Of a DNA stretch of 42,803 nucleotides, positions 1 to 10,191 are shown piece after piece (the first letter of the stretch is position 1; every line of letters begins with the position of its first letter). The notes below the pieces were generated by a model. That model was not told where the DNA came from and ran no database searches. It saw nothing but the letters and a program-made list of their open reading frames with translations. A program made the translations under genes and the position numbers. The DNA is from Phycisphaerae bacterium (lineage in GTDB: Bacteria > Planctomycetota > Phycisphaerae > UBA1845 > PWPN01): positions 1-42,803 of the forward strand of contig JAFGKA010000016.1 of assembly GCA_016928855.1 (NCBI GenBank), in the 5' to 3' direction.

Positions 1-1019
1 GGCTTGATGTTGCTTTCCGTCGTGCCGACGATGATGGCGTTCATGCCGCTGTCGGCAAGGATCTTGATGGGTTTTTCGAGATCGAGATCCGGCAGTTCCT
101 CGATCCCGCCGTCCCGGGTGGCCTTGACCAGCCGTAGCCGGCGGATCTGCTCCTGCAGGGCCTTACGCTGCTCGGTGTTCTCGATCGCGATCATCTCCTG
201 CAATGTCTTGGCGAGCGTGTCGGCCTCCGCCTTGAGCAGGGGGAACACGGCCAGTGTCGATCGTCCGCCGAACTCACTTTTCGGTTCACGGTCAATCAGT
301 TCGATGAGTTTGCGAACCGTCTCGAAGTCCTTCTGCGGGGCGATGATCAGCAGGCTGTTGTTCGGCGCGATCTGGACGTCGATCGGGCTCGGCCGGGTGA
401 CGCCCGCGCGCTTCTGCAGTTTCTCCAGCGTCTGACGGACGATTTCCGCGGCTTCGCTGGCGCGGATGTGTTCAAGCTCGACGGGCTCCCAGGTCTGAAT
501 CTCGTCGGCAATCGAGGGGGCGCCATCGATGCCATCGATCAGGATGCGGATGCGATCGAGGTTGTCCTTGGTGCCGGCGACGATGATCGTGTTGCTCAGT
601 TCGTCGGCCATGATGGCGACCTGGTCCTCAGGACGCGATACGGTGCCCTGTTGGCGAACCATATCGGACCAGAGTCGCTGAAGGCTCGGCGCAAGCTGCT
701 GCGCCTGGGCGTTTTTCAGGTGAAACAGCTCGATCGTGGGCGCGGGGCCGGCCTGTTCCATGGCCGCGATCAGCATCTGGATCAGGTCCAGATCGCTTTG
801 CGTGCCGACGATGACAAGCTGATCGCCGACGACCTCAATGCGCGCACTGTCGCTCAGCTCAGTCGGCCCCATGTATTGCACGGACACCGGCTGCGTGGTC
901 GCCGGCGGGGTCGGCGCGGGCTGCGTGGTGACGACAGGCAGGGCGGCCGCCGGCTGCGTCGTGGCCGGCGGCGTTTGCCCGAGAACCGCTGCGATGATTA
1001 TCCATTGAAACAACATCAT
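1..1019 (-). CDS. Secretin N-domain repeat protein, C-terminus beyond window (possible GspD)
   Basis: An open frame runs from ATG at 1019 off the left edge, with 339 residues visible. It begins 11 bases after the stop of the giant repeat protein, and a GGAG lies just before the start, so it is the next gene of the T2SS operon. The first residues (MMLFQWIIIAAVLG) look like a signal peptide, followed by a Pro/Thr/Gln-rich linker. About four secretin-N-type units follow. Each has a first half such as VELEHIRASEAAEIV and a second half such as NNSLLIIAPQKDF ending in a helix with LIELID. In T2SS clusters the secretin often follows gspM, so this could be the true outer-membrane secretin GspD with its barrel domain past the edge. 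It could equally be a second barrel-less repeat protein. The visible part cannot decide. Confidence 0.75.
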   Translation of the reverse strand, partial: MMLFQWIIIAAVLGQTPPATTQPAAALPVVTTQPAPTPPATTQPVSVQYMGPTELSDSARIEVVGDQLVIVGTQSDLDLIQMLIAAMEQAGPAPTIELFHLKNAQAQQLAPSLQRLWSDMVRQQGTVSRPEDQVAIMADELSNTIIVAGTKDNLDRIRILIDGIDGAPSIADEIQTWEPVELEHIRASEAAEIVRQTLEKLQKRAGVTRPSPIDVQIAPNNSLLIIAPQKDFETVRKLIELIDREPKSEFGGRSTLAVFPLLKAEADTLAKTLQEMIAIENTEQRKALQEQIRRLRLVKATRDGGIEELPDLDLEKPIKILADSGMNAIIVGTTESNIK

Positions 1020-1030
1020 GGATCTCCACG

Positions 1031-4000
1031 TTACGCGCTATGCCGCAACGCCTCATTGATTTCCGCATGCTCAAGGTCCGCCGCACTGCGACGATACGAT
1101 CTGCCGCGGCTGCCTTGCTGCTGCTGCTGGAGCTGGTCGATCACCCGCTTCACGTCGTCCGGGCGGACGTTCTTCAGCGGTACGATCAGGACTCCGGTCC
1201 CGCCCGGGGGCTTCATCTTCTCCAGTTGGGCGACCAGCTTCTCCACCTCCGGGTACAGGGCGGGCGAGCCGGAGACGAGCAGCGAGTTCGTGCGCTCGTC
1301 GGCGCCGATACTGATTTGCAGCGGCTTCGTCCCGGTCTGGGTGGCCATGTAGCGCTGGCCGGTATTGATCGTCTGTTCGATCTGGGCCGCGAGGTTCGTC
1401 ACGTTGATGCCCTGGGCGACGCTGACCAGCTTGATGGTGCCGAGTGTCTCGTCGGTCTGCTGGTCCATGTCTTTGACCATGCCCTGGATCAGATTGAAGT
1501 CCGCCGGCCGTGCCCGGATGATGAGCGAGTTCGTCCGGTCATCGGCGAGGATGACCGGGATCGAGCCGGGCGTTTGCCGGGTGCGCTGCTGTCGTGCCGG
1601 ATCCGTGAAGACCTGCGACAGCGTGTTCGCGAGCTGGGCGGCGTTGGCGACTTCGAGCTTGACGATCTGCGGGGCGTTGGCGCCTTCCACCTCGTTGTCG
1701 AGTTTGCGAATCAGATCCACGACATGCTGAACCTGTTCGTTGCCGCCGCTGATGACGATTGCGTTCGACGACGACGAGGCCGCTACCCGGACATCACCAG
1801 TCAAGGCACCGCGGGGCGAACTCGATCCGGTCTTCCGCAGAAACTCCTGCAGAATCGTCAGCGTTTCGCTCGCGTCCACGTGTTCGAGCATCACGACCTG
1901 CATCTCGTCCATCTTGCCGAGGTCGGGTACGTCGAGTTCCTTGACGATCGCTTGAATCTCGGCGTATTGACTGTCGTCGGCCTGCACCAGAAGCCGGTCG
2001 GTGCCCGTGATGTGCTGGATCTGCACCGCAAACTGGCCCTGGCGAATCCGGCCCCCGGAATACATGAAGACCTGTTGCAGCGAACGGGCGACGTCGGCGG
2101 CTTCCGCGTTGGTCAGTTCGAGCACGCGGACTGGCCGCTTCGTTTCGCTTTCCTGGTCCATGTCCTTGACGAGCGTTTCGACCTTGGCCATCTGTTCCTT
2201 CGAGGCCGAGACGATCAACGTGCCGCTGGTGTAGTCGGAGGTCGAGATCACGACGTCGCGCGGGTTCTGCTGCCCGGTCCGCGAACGAAACGCCATGTTG
2301 ATCGCGTTCGACAGTGAACTCGGCTCGACGTACGTCAGGCGGAACGTCCGCACTTCCATGTCCGCGTCTTCGATGCCCGGAACGTCGAGGGAGGTGACGA
2401 GTTCCTTGACCTGCTCTATTTCATCCTTCGGGGCGTTGATCAGAATCGTATTTGTCGAGGCGATCGCCTGCAGCGTGGCAGGGAGTTGGCCGGTAGAACG
2501 CGTTCGCCGGCGAGTCTGGGCCAGCAGGTTGGTGATCGTCGTGGCCACATCCGTCGCGCTGGCGTTCTTGAGCGCGATCTGTTCGGTGATGCGTTCCTGA
2601 CCTGTTTCGGTGTCCAGCTCGGCGATGATTTTGTCGGCCTGGGCGATGTTCTCGGCGCTGGCCGTGACCACGATCGACTGGGTACCGGCTTCCGGCACCA
2701 CAGTGACACGGTCCTTCTCGGAAACCCGGCCTGGCTTGGTCAGTGCGGCCGTCAGGGCGTTCGTGACGCCATAGATATCCGCAAAGCGGACCGGATAGAC
2801 CTTCGTCTCACGCACGTTGGCCGTGGTTTCCGGCGTGTCGAGCGTCTTGACGAGGTTCGTGATGTCTTCCAGATTCGCCTTCGAGCAGTAGACGATGAGC
2901 TGGTTGGTGTTGGTGTCCGACGTCAGGCTGATCGCCATGTCCTGTGGCTTGAGGTTCCGCTGCACGCCGGCTGTTCGGAGGGCCGTCTGGCGCTGTGTGA
3001 CGTAGGATGTGACCGTGGTCATCACGTCGTCCACTTTGGCGTGTTCGAGCGTGATATGATGTGTGCCCAGCTCCTGCTCACCCTCGGGCGAGATCTGTTC
3101 GAGTGGATCGATCACGCTGGCCTTGATCTCGTTAATCTGTGGCGTTGTGGCATAGACGAAAACCGCGTTGGTCAGCGGCTCGGCATAGGCCTTCGGTGGG
3201 GGGACGCTCTTGCCCGGCACGTCGGCGTACAGGGAGTTGATCGTGGCGGCCACCGACGTCGCCTGGGCCTTGGTCAGGTAGAAGTAGTGTGTCTTCTGTA
3301 CGACCGGATCCGGGGGCAAGACATCGACGGTCTTGATGACCGTCTCCGCGATCGCCATGGTTTGTGCGCTGCCGACGACAAAGAGCGTGTTGGTACGTGA
3401 GTCCGGCGTGATGGCGATTACGCCCATGTCGATGCCCGAGCCCGGCCGTAACTGCCGAGCGAGCTGCATGATCATGTCTTTGAACTGATCGACGACTTCG
3501 ATGGCGTACGCATGCTCGAGTTTGAAGGGCCTGACCATCAGCGTCTTCTGCATGTCCATTGCTTCGGCGGTCTTCTTGATCTGCTCGAAGACGTCCGGCG
3601 GGGCGGTGACCAGCAGCATGCCGCTGGCGGTGTCGCCGGTGATCTTGACCTGCATCTTGCCGCGGCCGCCTCGCGAGCCGAAGGCGGCCGTCAGCTTGTC
3701 GGCGACCACGGCGGCATCCGCTTGCTTGAGCGCGAGTTGCTTCGGTTCGAACTTGCCGCGGGCATCCTGGTCCAGCGCCAGAACCTGGGTCTCGATCTTG
3801 GTTCGCAGGACCTTGGGCGCCCAGACGAACAGCGTGTTCGAGGTCTGGTCGGCACTGATCCGGATCGACTTGCCGACCTCACGGGCCGCCTGGCCGCTCG
3901 TGTACGTGTCCATCAGGGCCTTCGCCAGCCCGCTGGCGTCCGCGTACTCGAGCGTGAAGGTCTGGACGACCTGCTCATCTTCGAGCTTCTTGTCGAGTTC

Positions 4001-7000
4001 CTTGACCACGGCCTCAATGCGCTCAAAATCCGGCTTGAGTGCCCGGATGACCAATTGGTTCGTTCGTACGTCGCCGGCGAACTGCACAGCGCCGATTCGC
4101 GCGGGCGTGACGCTTTCTCCGTCGCCGCCACCACGCCGGCCGGCGGTGCCTTGGAACGTCTTTTCCAGGTGCGGCAGAACGTCGCCGACGTCGGCGTTGT
4201 TGAGTGTAATGGTTCGGATTTCGAGCGGTACGGGTTTCTCCTCCAGTTTGTTGATCAGCTCTTCCACCAGCTTCATGCCGTCGTCCGGGGCGACCACGAT
4301 CACGCTGTTGGTCGTGGCGTCGCTGGTGATGGTGATCTGTTCGCTCGGGTTGATCGACGTTTTGCCTGGGCCGGCCTGCAGATCGAGGACCTGCTCCTGA
4401 AGCTGTTCGATCATGGAGGAGGCCTGCTGCCATTGCCCGGCAGCGCCGGGAACGCCGCCGCGGGGCATGCGCGTGGCCCGCGGCCCCTGGCGATCGTCGA
4501 TCTTGAGAATGGCCTTCAATGCATCCTCGACCTCGCCGGCGTTGAGTTTCTCGAGCTGGAAGATACGGATCTGGATGCCGGGATCGTCGCTCGGTCGGTC
4601 AATTTTCAACAACAGCTCGGCAATTTCGCGATAGTCATCCGGATGGGCCCGGATGACCAGCGTGCGGGTGCGCACATCGGGGAAGACCCGAATGCGGTCG
4701 CCGCGGAGCAGCGGCCGCGGACCGTCGCCTGCCTGTTCCTCTTCTCCCTCTCTGCGTTCACGGTCGGGGCGGCGATCGCGGCCCTCTCCGTCTTCGCCGC
4801 GGCTGCGGCTCTGGTCGCCCTCGCGAGCCTGCTGGGCGCCCTGTTGCTGGCGGGCCTGCTGGGCCTGCTGTTGTGCCTGCTGGCGGGCTTGCTGGGCCTG
4901 TTGCGCGGCCTGGGCGGTGCGACCTTCATTGAACATCTGTTCGAGGATTGTGGCCGCGACATTGACGTTGACGTAACTGAGCTTGAAGACACGGATGTCC
5001 GTCGTCTTCGGCAGGGACTCCAATTGGTCTTCGAGCGCTTTGATAAGCTCCTGCAGTTCTTCCACCTGCTTCGGCTGACCGACGATGATCATCGTGTTTT
5101 CCATGTCGTCGATCATGATCTGCGGTCGGCCGGATTCCTTGAGAGCCTCGGCGGCGTTCCACACGTTGTCGATCATCGAAGGCGGGGTGTCGTCGGCCTG
5201 AACCGGTGCGGCTGGGGCTGGCTTGGGTTCGGCCTCAGGCTTGGCTGGTGCGGCTTTCGGGGCAGGGGCTGGTTCGGCCTTCACTGCTGGCGAAGGCGAA
5301 GCCTCTGTCTTCGCCGGCGTGGCTGTTGGGACAGGAGCTGGCTTGGGCTCTGCCTTTGCCGGAACCGGCTTCGGTGCCGGCGCCGGCTTGGCCTCGGGCT
5401 TTGCTGGGGCCGTTTTCGGCGCGGGTGTCGGTTGGGCCGGCTGCGTGGCAACGGGTTTCGCAGGACGGGTGGCAGCCGGCTGGGTAGTCGGCGCCTGAGT
5501 CAATGGCAGCGAGGCTAGCGCCGCACGCAGCCTGGACAGCTCCGCCGTGGGCACGAACGGGTGCGTCGTTGTCGTCGTCGTGGTTTCCGCGGGCGGCTCA
5601 CTGCCCGGAATGAAGATCGGCACTTCCTGAATGATCCGTTCCGGATCCTTCATGCGGTCGTACTGATCGACGCGTCGGAATTCGGGCTCACTCTGCAGGC
5701 CCGCGCCGTAGGTTTTCAGGAAATCGGCGAGCTTCGATGCCGGAAGCCCTTCCACCTGCTTGACCACGACGATCGTCTTCGACCGCCAGTCCTTCACGAT
5801 CCGGTCCAGGTAGCCTTCGGCAGCCTTGAGTTTGTCGCCTTTGGCTGTGATGATGATCGAGTTCGTATAGCGCATCGCGCGGACATCCGGGGCATCCCAG
5901 TACCCATAGACGTCCCAGAGGACGTCCTCGAGCCGGTCGGCGACGTCCTCGGCATCGACCTTCTCGGACAGATCGATCGTCTTCATGAATAGCCCCTCTC
6001 CGGTGGCGATCATGCCGTCCTTGGTTGTCGTATCCAGATCAGCTTTTCTCGCTTCGGCGAGCGACTCCTTGAGCTGAACGAGGTTGTCCACCTGCGGGAT
6101 CTTCTCGTAGTCCGCCGCGACGAGCAACATGTTGTTCATGTAGTCAGCGCTGACCAGGAGTGTGCCGCTGCTGCCACGGCCCCGGCGTGAACTCGACGAT
6201 GATGAGTAGTCGCTGCTCCAGTCGTCGAAGCCACCGACGGTTTCGCCGCCGAGCAGGCCCTTGATCATGTCCTGCACCTCGTAGACATCGGCGAATTTGA
6301 GCACATAGGTCTTGATGACCGGGCCCTCCGGCCGTGCCTCGGCATCGATCTCCTCGGCCAGCCGAGTCGCCTTCTCGACCTTCTCCTCAGGGCCCCGCAG
6401 CAGCAGCGAGTTGCTCTGCGGAATCGCGGTTATGCTAACGCTGCCCGGTTCGCCGCTACTGCTTTGCATCCCGGTGTACATATACCGGAAGAACGATCGG
6501 CGACTGCGGCTCGAGCCGCCGCTCTTGTCGTCGGCGTTCGCTGCCGTCTCGATCAGCGGTGCGAGTTCCTCCGCCTTGCCCTTCTGAAGGGCGATGATGC
6601 GGACCACGGATTCACCGAATTCCGACGCGACATCCAGCTCCTTGATCAGCTCGTCGGCCAGCGGCATGAGGTCTTCGCTCGTCGCGATGATCAGTCGCTT
6701 GCCGCTGGCGTCGGCTTCCACGCGAGGACTCAATCCCATGCTGCGGGAGCCGCGGCTTCGTTTGGCCTGATCCACGTCCCACTTGCGATCGAGGATCTCC
6801 TCGACGGTGTCGCGGATGTCGTCCGCGCGGACGTGCGTGAGTGCAAAGTACCGCACGCTGAAGGGCGATTCCTTCGGTGCGTGCGTCTGGATCGTCTCGA
6901 TATGCTGGACGATCTGCTCCATCTTGTCCTTTGGGGCCGAAACAAACAGCGTCTCCGAGCTGGTATCGGCCGTGCACTGGACCCGTGTGCGATCCCGGTA

Positions 7001-10000
7001 GTTATAGGGGAAGAGCTGGCTGATCGTTCGGGCGATGTCGTAAACGTCAGCGCCGGGGAGGTGCCAGCTCCGGATCTCATTCGACGACGTGCCTTCTGCG
7101 TCGAGCGTCTCGATCAGGGTGGCGATCTGCTCCATCTTCTCCTTGGGTGCCCGGACGACGATCGCGCCGTTGACATCGACGATCTTCGTGCCGCCCGTAT
7201 TCGTGGGGGTGCCCCAACGCGAGCGCTGATCCTGCCCCAGGATGATCTGCGAGACGGCGGACGTGACGGTCCATGAATCCGTGTTCTTCAGCGTGAAGAC
7301 CCGCTCTTCGTAGCCGGCCTTGGCATAGTCAGCGTCGATCGCCGCCGCATATTGTCTGGCCTGCTCAAACTTGTCCGGCGGGGCCGCGACGAGCAGTTTG
7401 TTGCTCAGCGGCTCGGCCAGGATCCGAATCTCGGCGCCAGTGCTGCCGCGCCAGTACCGGCTCTGGCTGTCGTCGACTTCGAGCAGCTCGCGCAGCTTAT
7501 CGGCGACGAAATCCGCATCGGCATGTTCGAGTGGAATCTCCTGGAGCTGGTCGTAGCCTTGCTGATCAAGCTCGCCGAGGAGCATCTTGATTGTCTCGTG
7601 ATCCTCATCCACGGCCGTGACGAGGATCGCGTTCGTCTTTGCGTTGGGGGCGAACTGCGGCGGCGGCGTATAGGCTCGGCCAGGTCGTCGTGACTGGACC
7701 GCCGAGCGCAACAGCGTGACGATCTCATCAGCCGAGGCGTGCTGCAGCCGGTAGATCTCCGGGCGTGGCTGCGTGACGCTCGCGTCGTCAAATTCCTTGA
7801 GCATGCTCTCGATGCTCGGCCATTGGCGATCATTTGCCCGGACGAGCAACATGCCCGAACTGGAGTCCGGAATGAACTGCGGCTGGCCGGCGCCAGTAGA
7901 CCGCGAACGGCCCCAGGGCGACGACGTGCCGGTGAACTTCTGCTGCAGGATCTGCGCCAGGGTCTGCGGGTCGGCATTCGTCAGCTTGACCAGATGGTCC
8001 TTCATGCCATCCTCGCGTTCGATGTCAAGCTGGCTGATCAACTCCTTGGTGAGTGTGTGATACTCGTCGGTGCCGGCGACGACGATCGAGTTCGTCCGCG
8101 AGTCGGCGGTGAACTGCGGCCGGTTGGCAGTGAATCGGTTCCCCTGCTTCGTCATCGCCGCCTGCTGCAGGAATGAGACGATCTCGTCCGCGGCGGCATA
8201 CGTGAGTGGGTAGGTTTCCGTGCGAAGCGTCGTCTCGACGTCGAGTTCGCCGATGAGTCGTTCCGCCGAGGCGACGTCCGCGGTGGAGCCGGTAATGACC
8301 ACCGCGCTGCCGTTGGGGGCCGCCACGGCGCGGAAGATCTGCTGGTTGACGCCGGGACGCGGTCGTTGGCTGCCGGCAATGATCTGGGCCGCCGTGCTGG
8401 CGATCTGGCTGGCGTCGGCGTGCTTGACCTCGACGACCTTGTGGCCCGCCTCCGTCTCCACGTCGAATTGTACGGCCAGCTCCTCGATCTGCAGGAACTC
8501 TTTTTCCTGGCAGCGGACGATGATGACGTTGCGGTTGTTGTCCGCGAAAAGCTCCGGCGCGTTCGGATCCGGTTGCGTTATGATCTGTGGCGGCGGCTGC
8601 TGCGGTGGTTGGCCAGGCTGCATGACGCGCGGCGGCAGTTGCCGGACCACGGTCTTGGTCCGACCGACCAGCGGTTTGATCAGGTCGATCGCTTCCTGCG
8701 CGGAGATGTGTTTGAGCTGAATTTCCTTGATGAGGCGGTCATCCGGCGGCAGGTCCACGTCAATCGTCTTAAGCGCTTCGGCGATCTCCGCATGCTTCAG
8801 CGGCGTGGCCCGTACGATCAGGCGTCGCATGTCATCCTGTGGCGTGATGTCCACGGCTTCGACGCTCGAAGAGCCCGGCGCAGGCGTCGGCGGTTGCCCT
8901 GGGCGAGGGACTGGCGTTGCACGGCTTCCCGTCACACTGGGGATATTGACCATCTCGCGGAGAATCGTGGCGGCCTCGCTGGCTTCGACATACTTGACGG
9001 TGTAGATCTCGAGCGTGCGGCCATCCTGATCGGCGTCACGCTCGTAATCGTCCGCCAGCTTCAACGCCCGTTCCACGTAGTAGGCCACGCCGGTAATGCC
9101 AACCTTGTTGGTGCCTTCGAGCGGCAGCGCATGCACCGTGTTGTCCGGCACCTGACGAAGAATGAACTCGGCCAGGGCCGGCGGTGAAGCCTTTGTGCAC
9201 TCGAAGTTGACGCTAAGGATTTCCCACAAGGGCAGCTTCGCATCGTGGTAGGCCTGGACGGAAGCGTAGTAGCGGTCCTCCGGAATGTGCCGATGCCAGT
9301 CGGTGAGCTTTCGGACGAACAGGTGGGCATCCTGGCGAATGAGCCAGTACTGCTGCTCGCGGAGGATGAGGTTCAGTTCGTTCAGGGCCTCATCAAACGT
9401 CATTGTCTCGGCGCTCTTGTACTTGAAGGGCTTTGCGCCGGTGATGACCTCCGCGCCGACCAGTGAGAGGCCGGCCATCCGCGCGAAATCTTCACATGCG
9501 TCTTCCAGTTGAGTCTGGTCATACCACGTGAAGAAGTACTTGCGATCTTCCGGGGGAACCTCCCACAGTCGCTCATCGGTCGCGGTGCCGGATGCGTCGG
9601 CGGGTTGGGATTCCGCCGCGGGACTTTCCGTTGCGGCGGGGGAAGGTGGCGACGGCTTCGGTCGTGGGTGTTCCTTCTGGTCCTTCCTGATCTTGGCACG
9701 CAGCGCGTCGAGGTCGCCTTCCGGCACTTCATCGAGCTTGTCGAGACTACTGCCGGTCAGGATTTCTTCCGGACTCGGTTGGCTCGTGGGTACGCCAGGC
9801 GATTCCGTCGTGACGGGCTCGGCTGGCCGACCCGGGCGCCGCTGCCTGATGCGTTCACCAGCCGGGGGCTCGGCGGGAGCCGGCTCCGGTTCCACGGTCG
9901 GTTCGGCGGGTACCTCGGCCGGTTCTTCGGCCGGGGCATCCTTGGTCACCTTCGATTGCATCTGCTCGACGATCTCGGCCATCTGTGCCCGTTGTTCTTC

Positions 10001-10114
10001 GACCGTCTGTGCGTCGGGCTCCTGCGCGCGGGCGGTCTGCGTCGCTACGGCGACGATGGCCAGCGCTGCCAGGCCGAAAAGAATCCAGGTGTTGTGGTTG
10101 AACCGATACCGCAT
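1031..10114 (-). CDS. Giant secretin N-domain repeat protein (~29 repeats, no secretin barrel)
   Basis: This protein has 3,027 residues. The start is ATG at 10114 because GGAGG lies seven bases upstream; an in-frame ATG further upstream lacks this. Residues 1-30 form a signal peptide ending ARA-Q. A Pro/Glu-rich linker follows, then an N0/STN-like domain near 205-265. From about residue 365 to the end I count about 29 units of roughly 90 residues plus a final half unit. Each unit combines a strand-helix half (for example RTITLNNADVGDVLPHL) with a half of the type TNxLxVxA...I..LD, which is the secretin N1/N2 (KH-like) pattern. A Pro/Ala/Lys/Thr linker (about 1510-1645) and Gln/Ala then Arg/Glu-rich stretches (about 1730-1805) split the array. 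No barrel domain is seen. It probably extends or scaffolds the periplasmic vestibule of the T2SS. The function is inferred; the repeat identity is clear. Confidence 0.9.
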   Translation of the reverse strand: MRYRFNHNTWILFGLAALAIVAVATQTARAQEPDAQTVEEQRAQMAEIVEQMQSKVTKDAPAEEPAEVPAEPTVEPEPAPAEPPAGERIRQRRPGRPAEPVTTESPGVPTSQPSPEEILTGSSLDKLDEVPEGDLDALRAKIRKDQKEHPRPKPSPPSPAATESPAAESQPADASGTATDERLWEVPPEDRKYFFTWYDQTQLEDACEDFARMAGLSLVGAEVITGAKPFKYKSAETMTFDEALNELNLILREQQYWLIRQDAHLFVRKLTDWHRHIPEDRYYASVQAYHDAKLPLWEILSVNFECTKASPPALAEFILRQVPDNTVHALPLEGTNKVGITGVAYYVERALKLADDYERDADQDGRTLEIYTVKYVEASEAATILREMVNIPSVTGSRATPVPRPGQPPTPAPGSSSVEAVDITPQDDMRRLIVRATPLKHAEIAEALKTIDVDLPPDDRLIKEIQLKHISAQEAIDLIKPLVGRTKTVVRQLPPRVMQPGQPPQQPPPQIITQPDPNAPELFADNNRNVIIVRCQEKEFLQIEELAVQFDVETEAGHKVVEVKHADASQIASTAAQIIAGSQRPRPGVNQQIFRAVAAPNGSAVVITGSTADVASAERLIGELDVETTLRTETYPLTYAAADEIVSFLQQAAMTKQGNRFTANRPQFTADSRTNSIVVAGTDEYHTLTKELISQLDIEREDGMKDHLVKLTNADPQTLAQILQQKFTGTSSPWGRSRSTGAGQPQFIPDSSSGMLLVRANDRQWPSIESMLKEFDDASVTQPRPEIYRLQHASADEIVTLLRSAVQSRRPGRAYTPPPQFAPNAKTNAILVTAVDEDHETIKMLLGELDQQGYDQLQEIPLEHADADFVADKLRELLEVDDSQSRYWRGSTGAEIRILAEPLSNKLLVAAPPDKFEQARQYAAAIDADYAKAGYEERVFTLKNTDSWTVTSAVSQIILGQDQRSRWGTPTNTGGTKIVDVNGAIVVRAPKEKMEQIATLIETLDAEGTSSNEIRSWHLPGADVYDIARTISQLFPYNYRDRTRVQCTADTSSETLFVSAPKDKMEQIVQHIETIQTHAPKESPFSVRYFALTHVRADDIRDTVEEILDRKWDVDQAKRSRGSRSMGLSPRVEADASGKRLIIATSEDLMPLADELIKELDVASEFGESVVRIIALQKGKAEELAPLIETAANADDKSGGSSRSRRSFFRYMYTGMQSSSGEPGSVSITAIPQSNSLLLRGPEEKVEKATRLAEEIDAEARPEGPVIKTYVLKFADVYEVQDMIKGLLGGETVGGFDDWSSDYSSSSSSRRGRGSSGTLLVSADYMNNMLLVAADYEKIPQVDNLVQLKESLAEARKADLDTTTKDGMIATGEGLFMKTIDLSEKVDAEDVADRLEDVLWDVYGYWDAPDVRAMRYTNSIIITAKGDKLKAAEGYLDRIVKDWRSKTIVVVKQVEGLPASKLADFLKTYGAGLQSEPEFRRVDQYDRMKDPERIIQEVPIFIPGSEPPAETTTTTTTHPFVPTAELSRLRAALASLPLTQAPTTQPAATRPAKPVATQPAQPTPAPKTAPAKPEAKPAPAPKPVPAKAEPKPAPVPTATPAKTEASPSPAVKAEPAPAPKAAPAKPEAEPKPAPAAPVQADDTPPSMIDNVWNAAEALKESGRPQIMIDDMENTMIIVGQPKQVEELQELIKALEDQLESLPKTTDIRVFKLSYVNVNVAATILEQMFNEGRTAQAAQQAQQARQQAQQQAQQARQQQGAQQAREGDQSRSRGEDGEGRDRRPDRERREGEEEQAGDGPRPLLRGDRIRVFPDVRTRTLVIRAHPDDYREIAELLLKIDRPSDDPGIQIRIFQLEKLNAGEVEDALKAILKIDDRQGPRATRMPRGGVPGAAGQWQQASSMIEQLQEQVLDLQAGPGKTSINPSEQITITSDATTNSVIVVAPDDGMKLVEELINKLEEKPVPLEIRTITLNNADVGDVLPHLEKTFQGTAGRRGGGDGESVTPARIGAVQFAGDVRTNQLVIRALKPDFERIEAVVKELDKKLEDEQVVQTFTLEYADASGLAKALMDTYTSGQAAREVGKSIRISADQTSNTLFVWAPKVLRTKIETQVLALDQDARGKFEPKQLALKQADAAVVADKLTAAFGSRGGRGKMQVKITGDTASGMLLVTAPPDVFEQIKKTAEAMDMQKTLMVRPFKLEHAYAIEVVDQFKDMIMQLARQLRPGSGIDMGVIAITPDSRTNTLFVVGSAQTMAIAETVIKTVDVLPPDPVVQKTHYFYLTKAQATSVAATINSLYADVPGKSVPPPKAYAEPLTNAVFVYATTPQINEIKASVIDPLEQISPEGEQELGTHHITLEHAKVDDVMTTVTSYVTQRQTALRTAGVQRNLKPQDMAISLTSDTNTNQLIVYCSKANLEDITNLVKTLDTPETTANVRETKVYPVRFADIYGVTNALTAALTKPGRVSEKDRVTVVPEAGTQSIVVTASAENIAQADKIIAELDTETGQERITEQIALKNASATDVATTITNLLAQTRRRTRSTGQLPATLQAIASTNTILINAPKDEIEQVKELVTSLDVPGIEDADMEVRTFRLTYVEPSSLSNAINMAFRSRTGQQNPRDVVISTSDYTSGTLIVSASKEQMAKVETLVKDMDQESETKRPVRVLELTNAEAADVARSLQQVFMYSGGRIRQGQFAVQIQHITGTDRLLVQADDSQYAEIQAIVKELDVPDLGKMDEMQVVMLEHVDASETLTILQEFLRKTGSSSPRGALTGDVRVAASSSSNAIVISGGNEQVQHVVDLIRKLDNEVEGANAPQIVKLEVANAAQLANTLSQVFTDPARQQRTRQTPGSIPVILADDRTNSLIIRARPADFNLIQGMVKDMDQQTDETLGTIKLVSVAQGINVTNLAAQIEQTINTGQRYMATQTGTKPLQISIGADERTNSLLVSGSPALYPEVEKLVAQLEKMKPPGGTGVLIVPLKNVRPDDVKRVIDQLQQQQQGSRGRSYRRSAADLEHAEINEALRHSA

Positions 10115-10191
10115 CGGGAATCCTCCAGACCCCGTGTACCCCATTCGGGTTTCGCGCCAATATGTACACGAAGGGTTGTTCATCTGTCTGG

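Noticed and set aside
1031-1120. A frameshift splitting one larger secretin-N gene into two
   Set aside because: The giant protein ends in half a repeat, which suggested a broken gene. The next frame begins with its own signal-peptide-like sequence and ribosome binding site, so two genes are more likely.
3512-5518. A 668-residue open frame on the plus strand opposite the giant secretin-N gene
   Set aside because: It is the antisense of a repeat-rich, GC-rich gene. It has no family pattern, and its low-complexity parts mirror the Pro/Ala linkers of the real protein.
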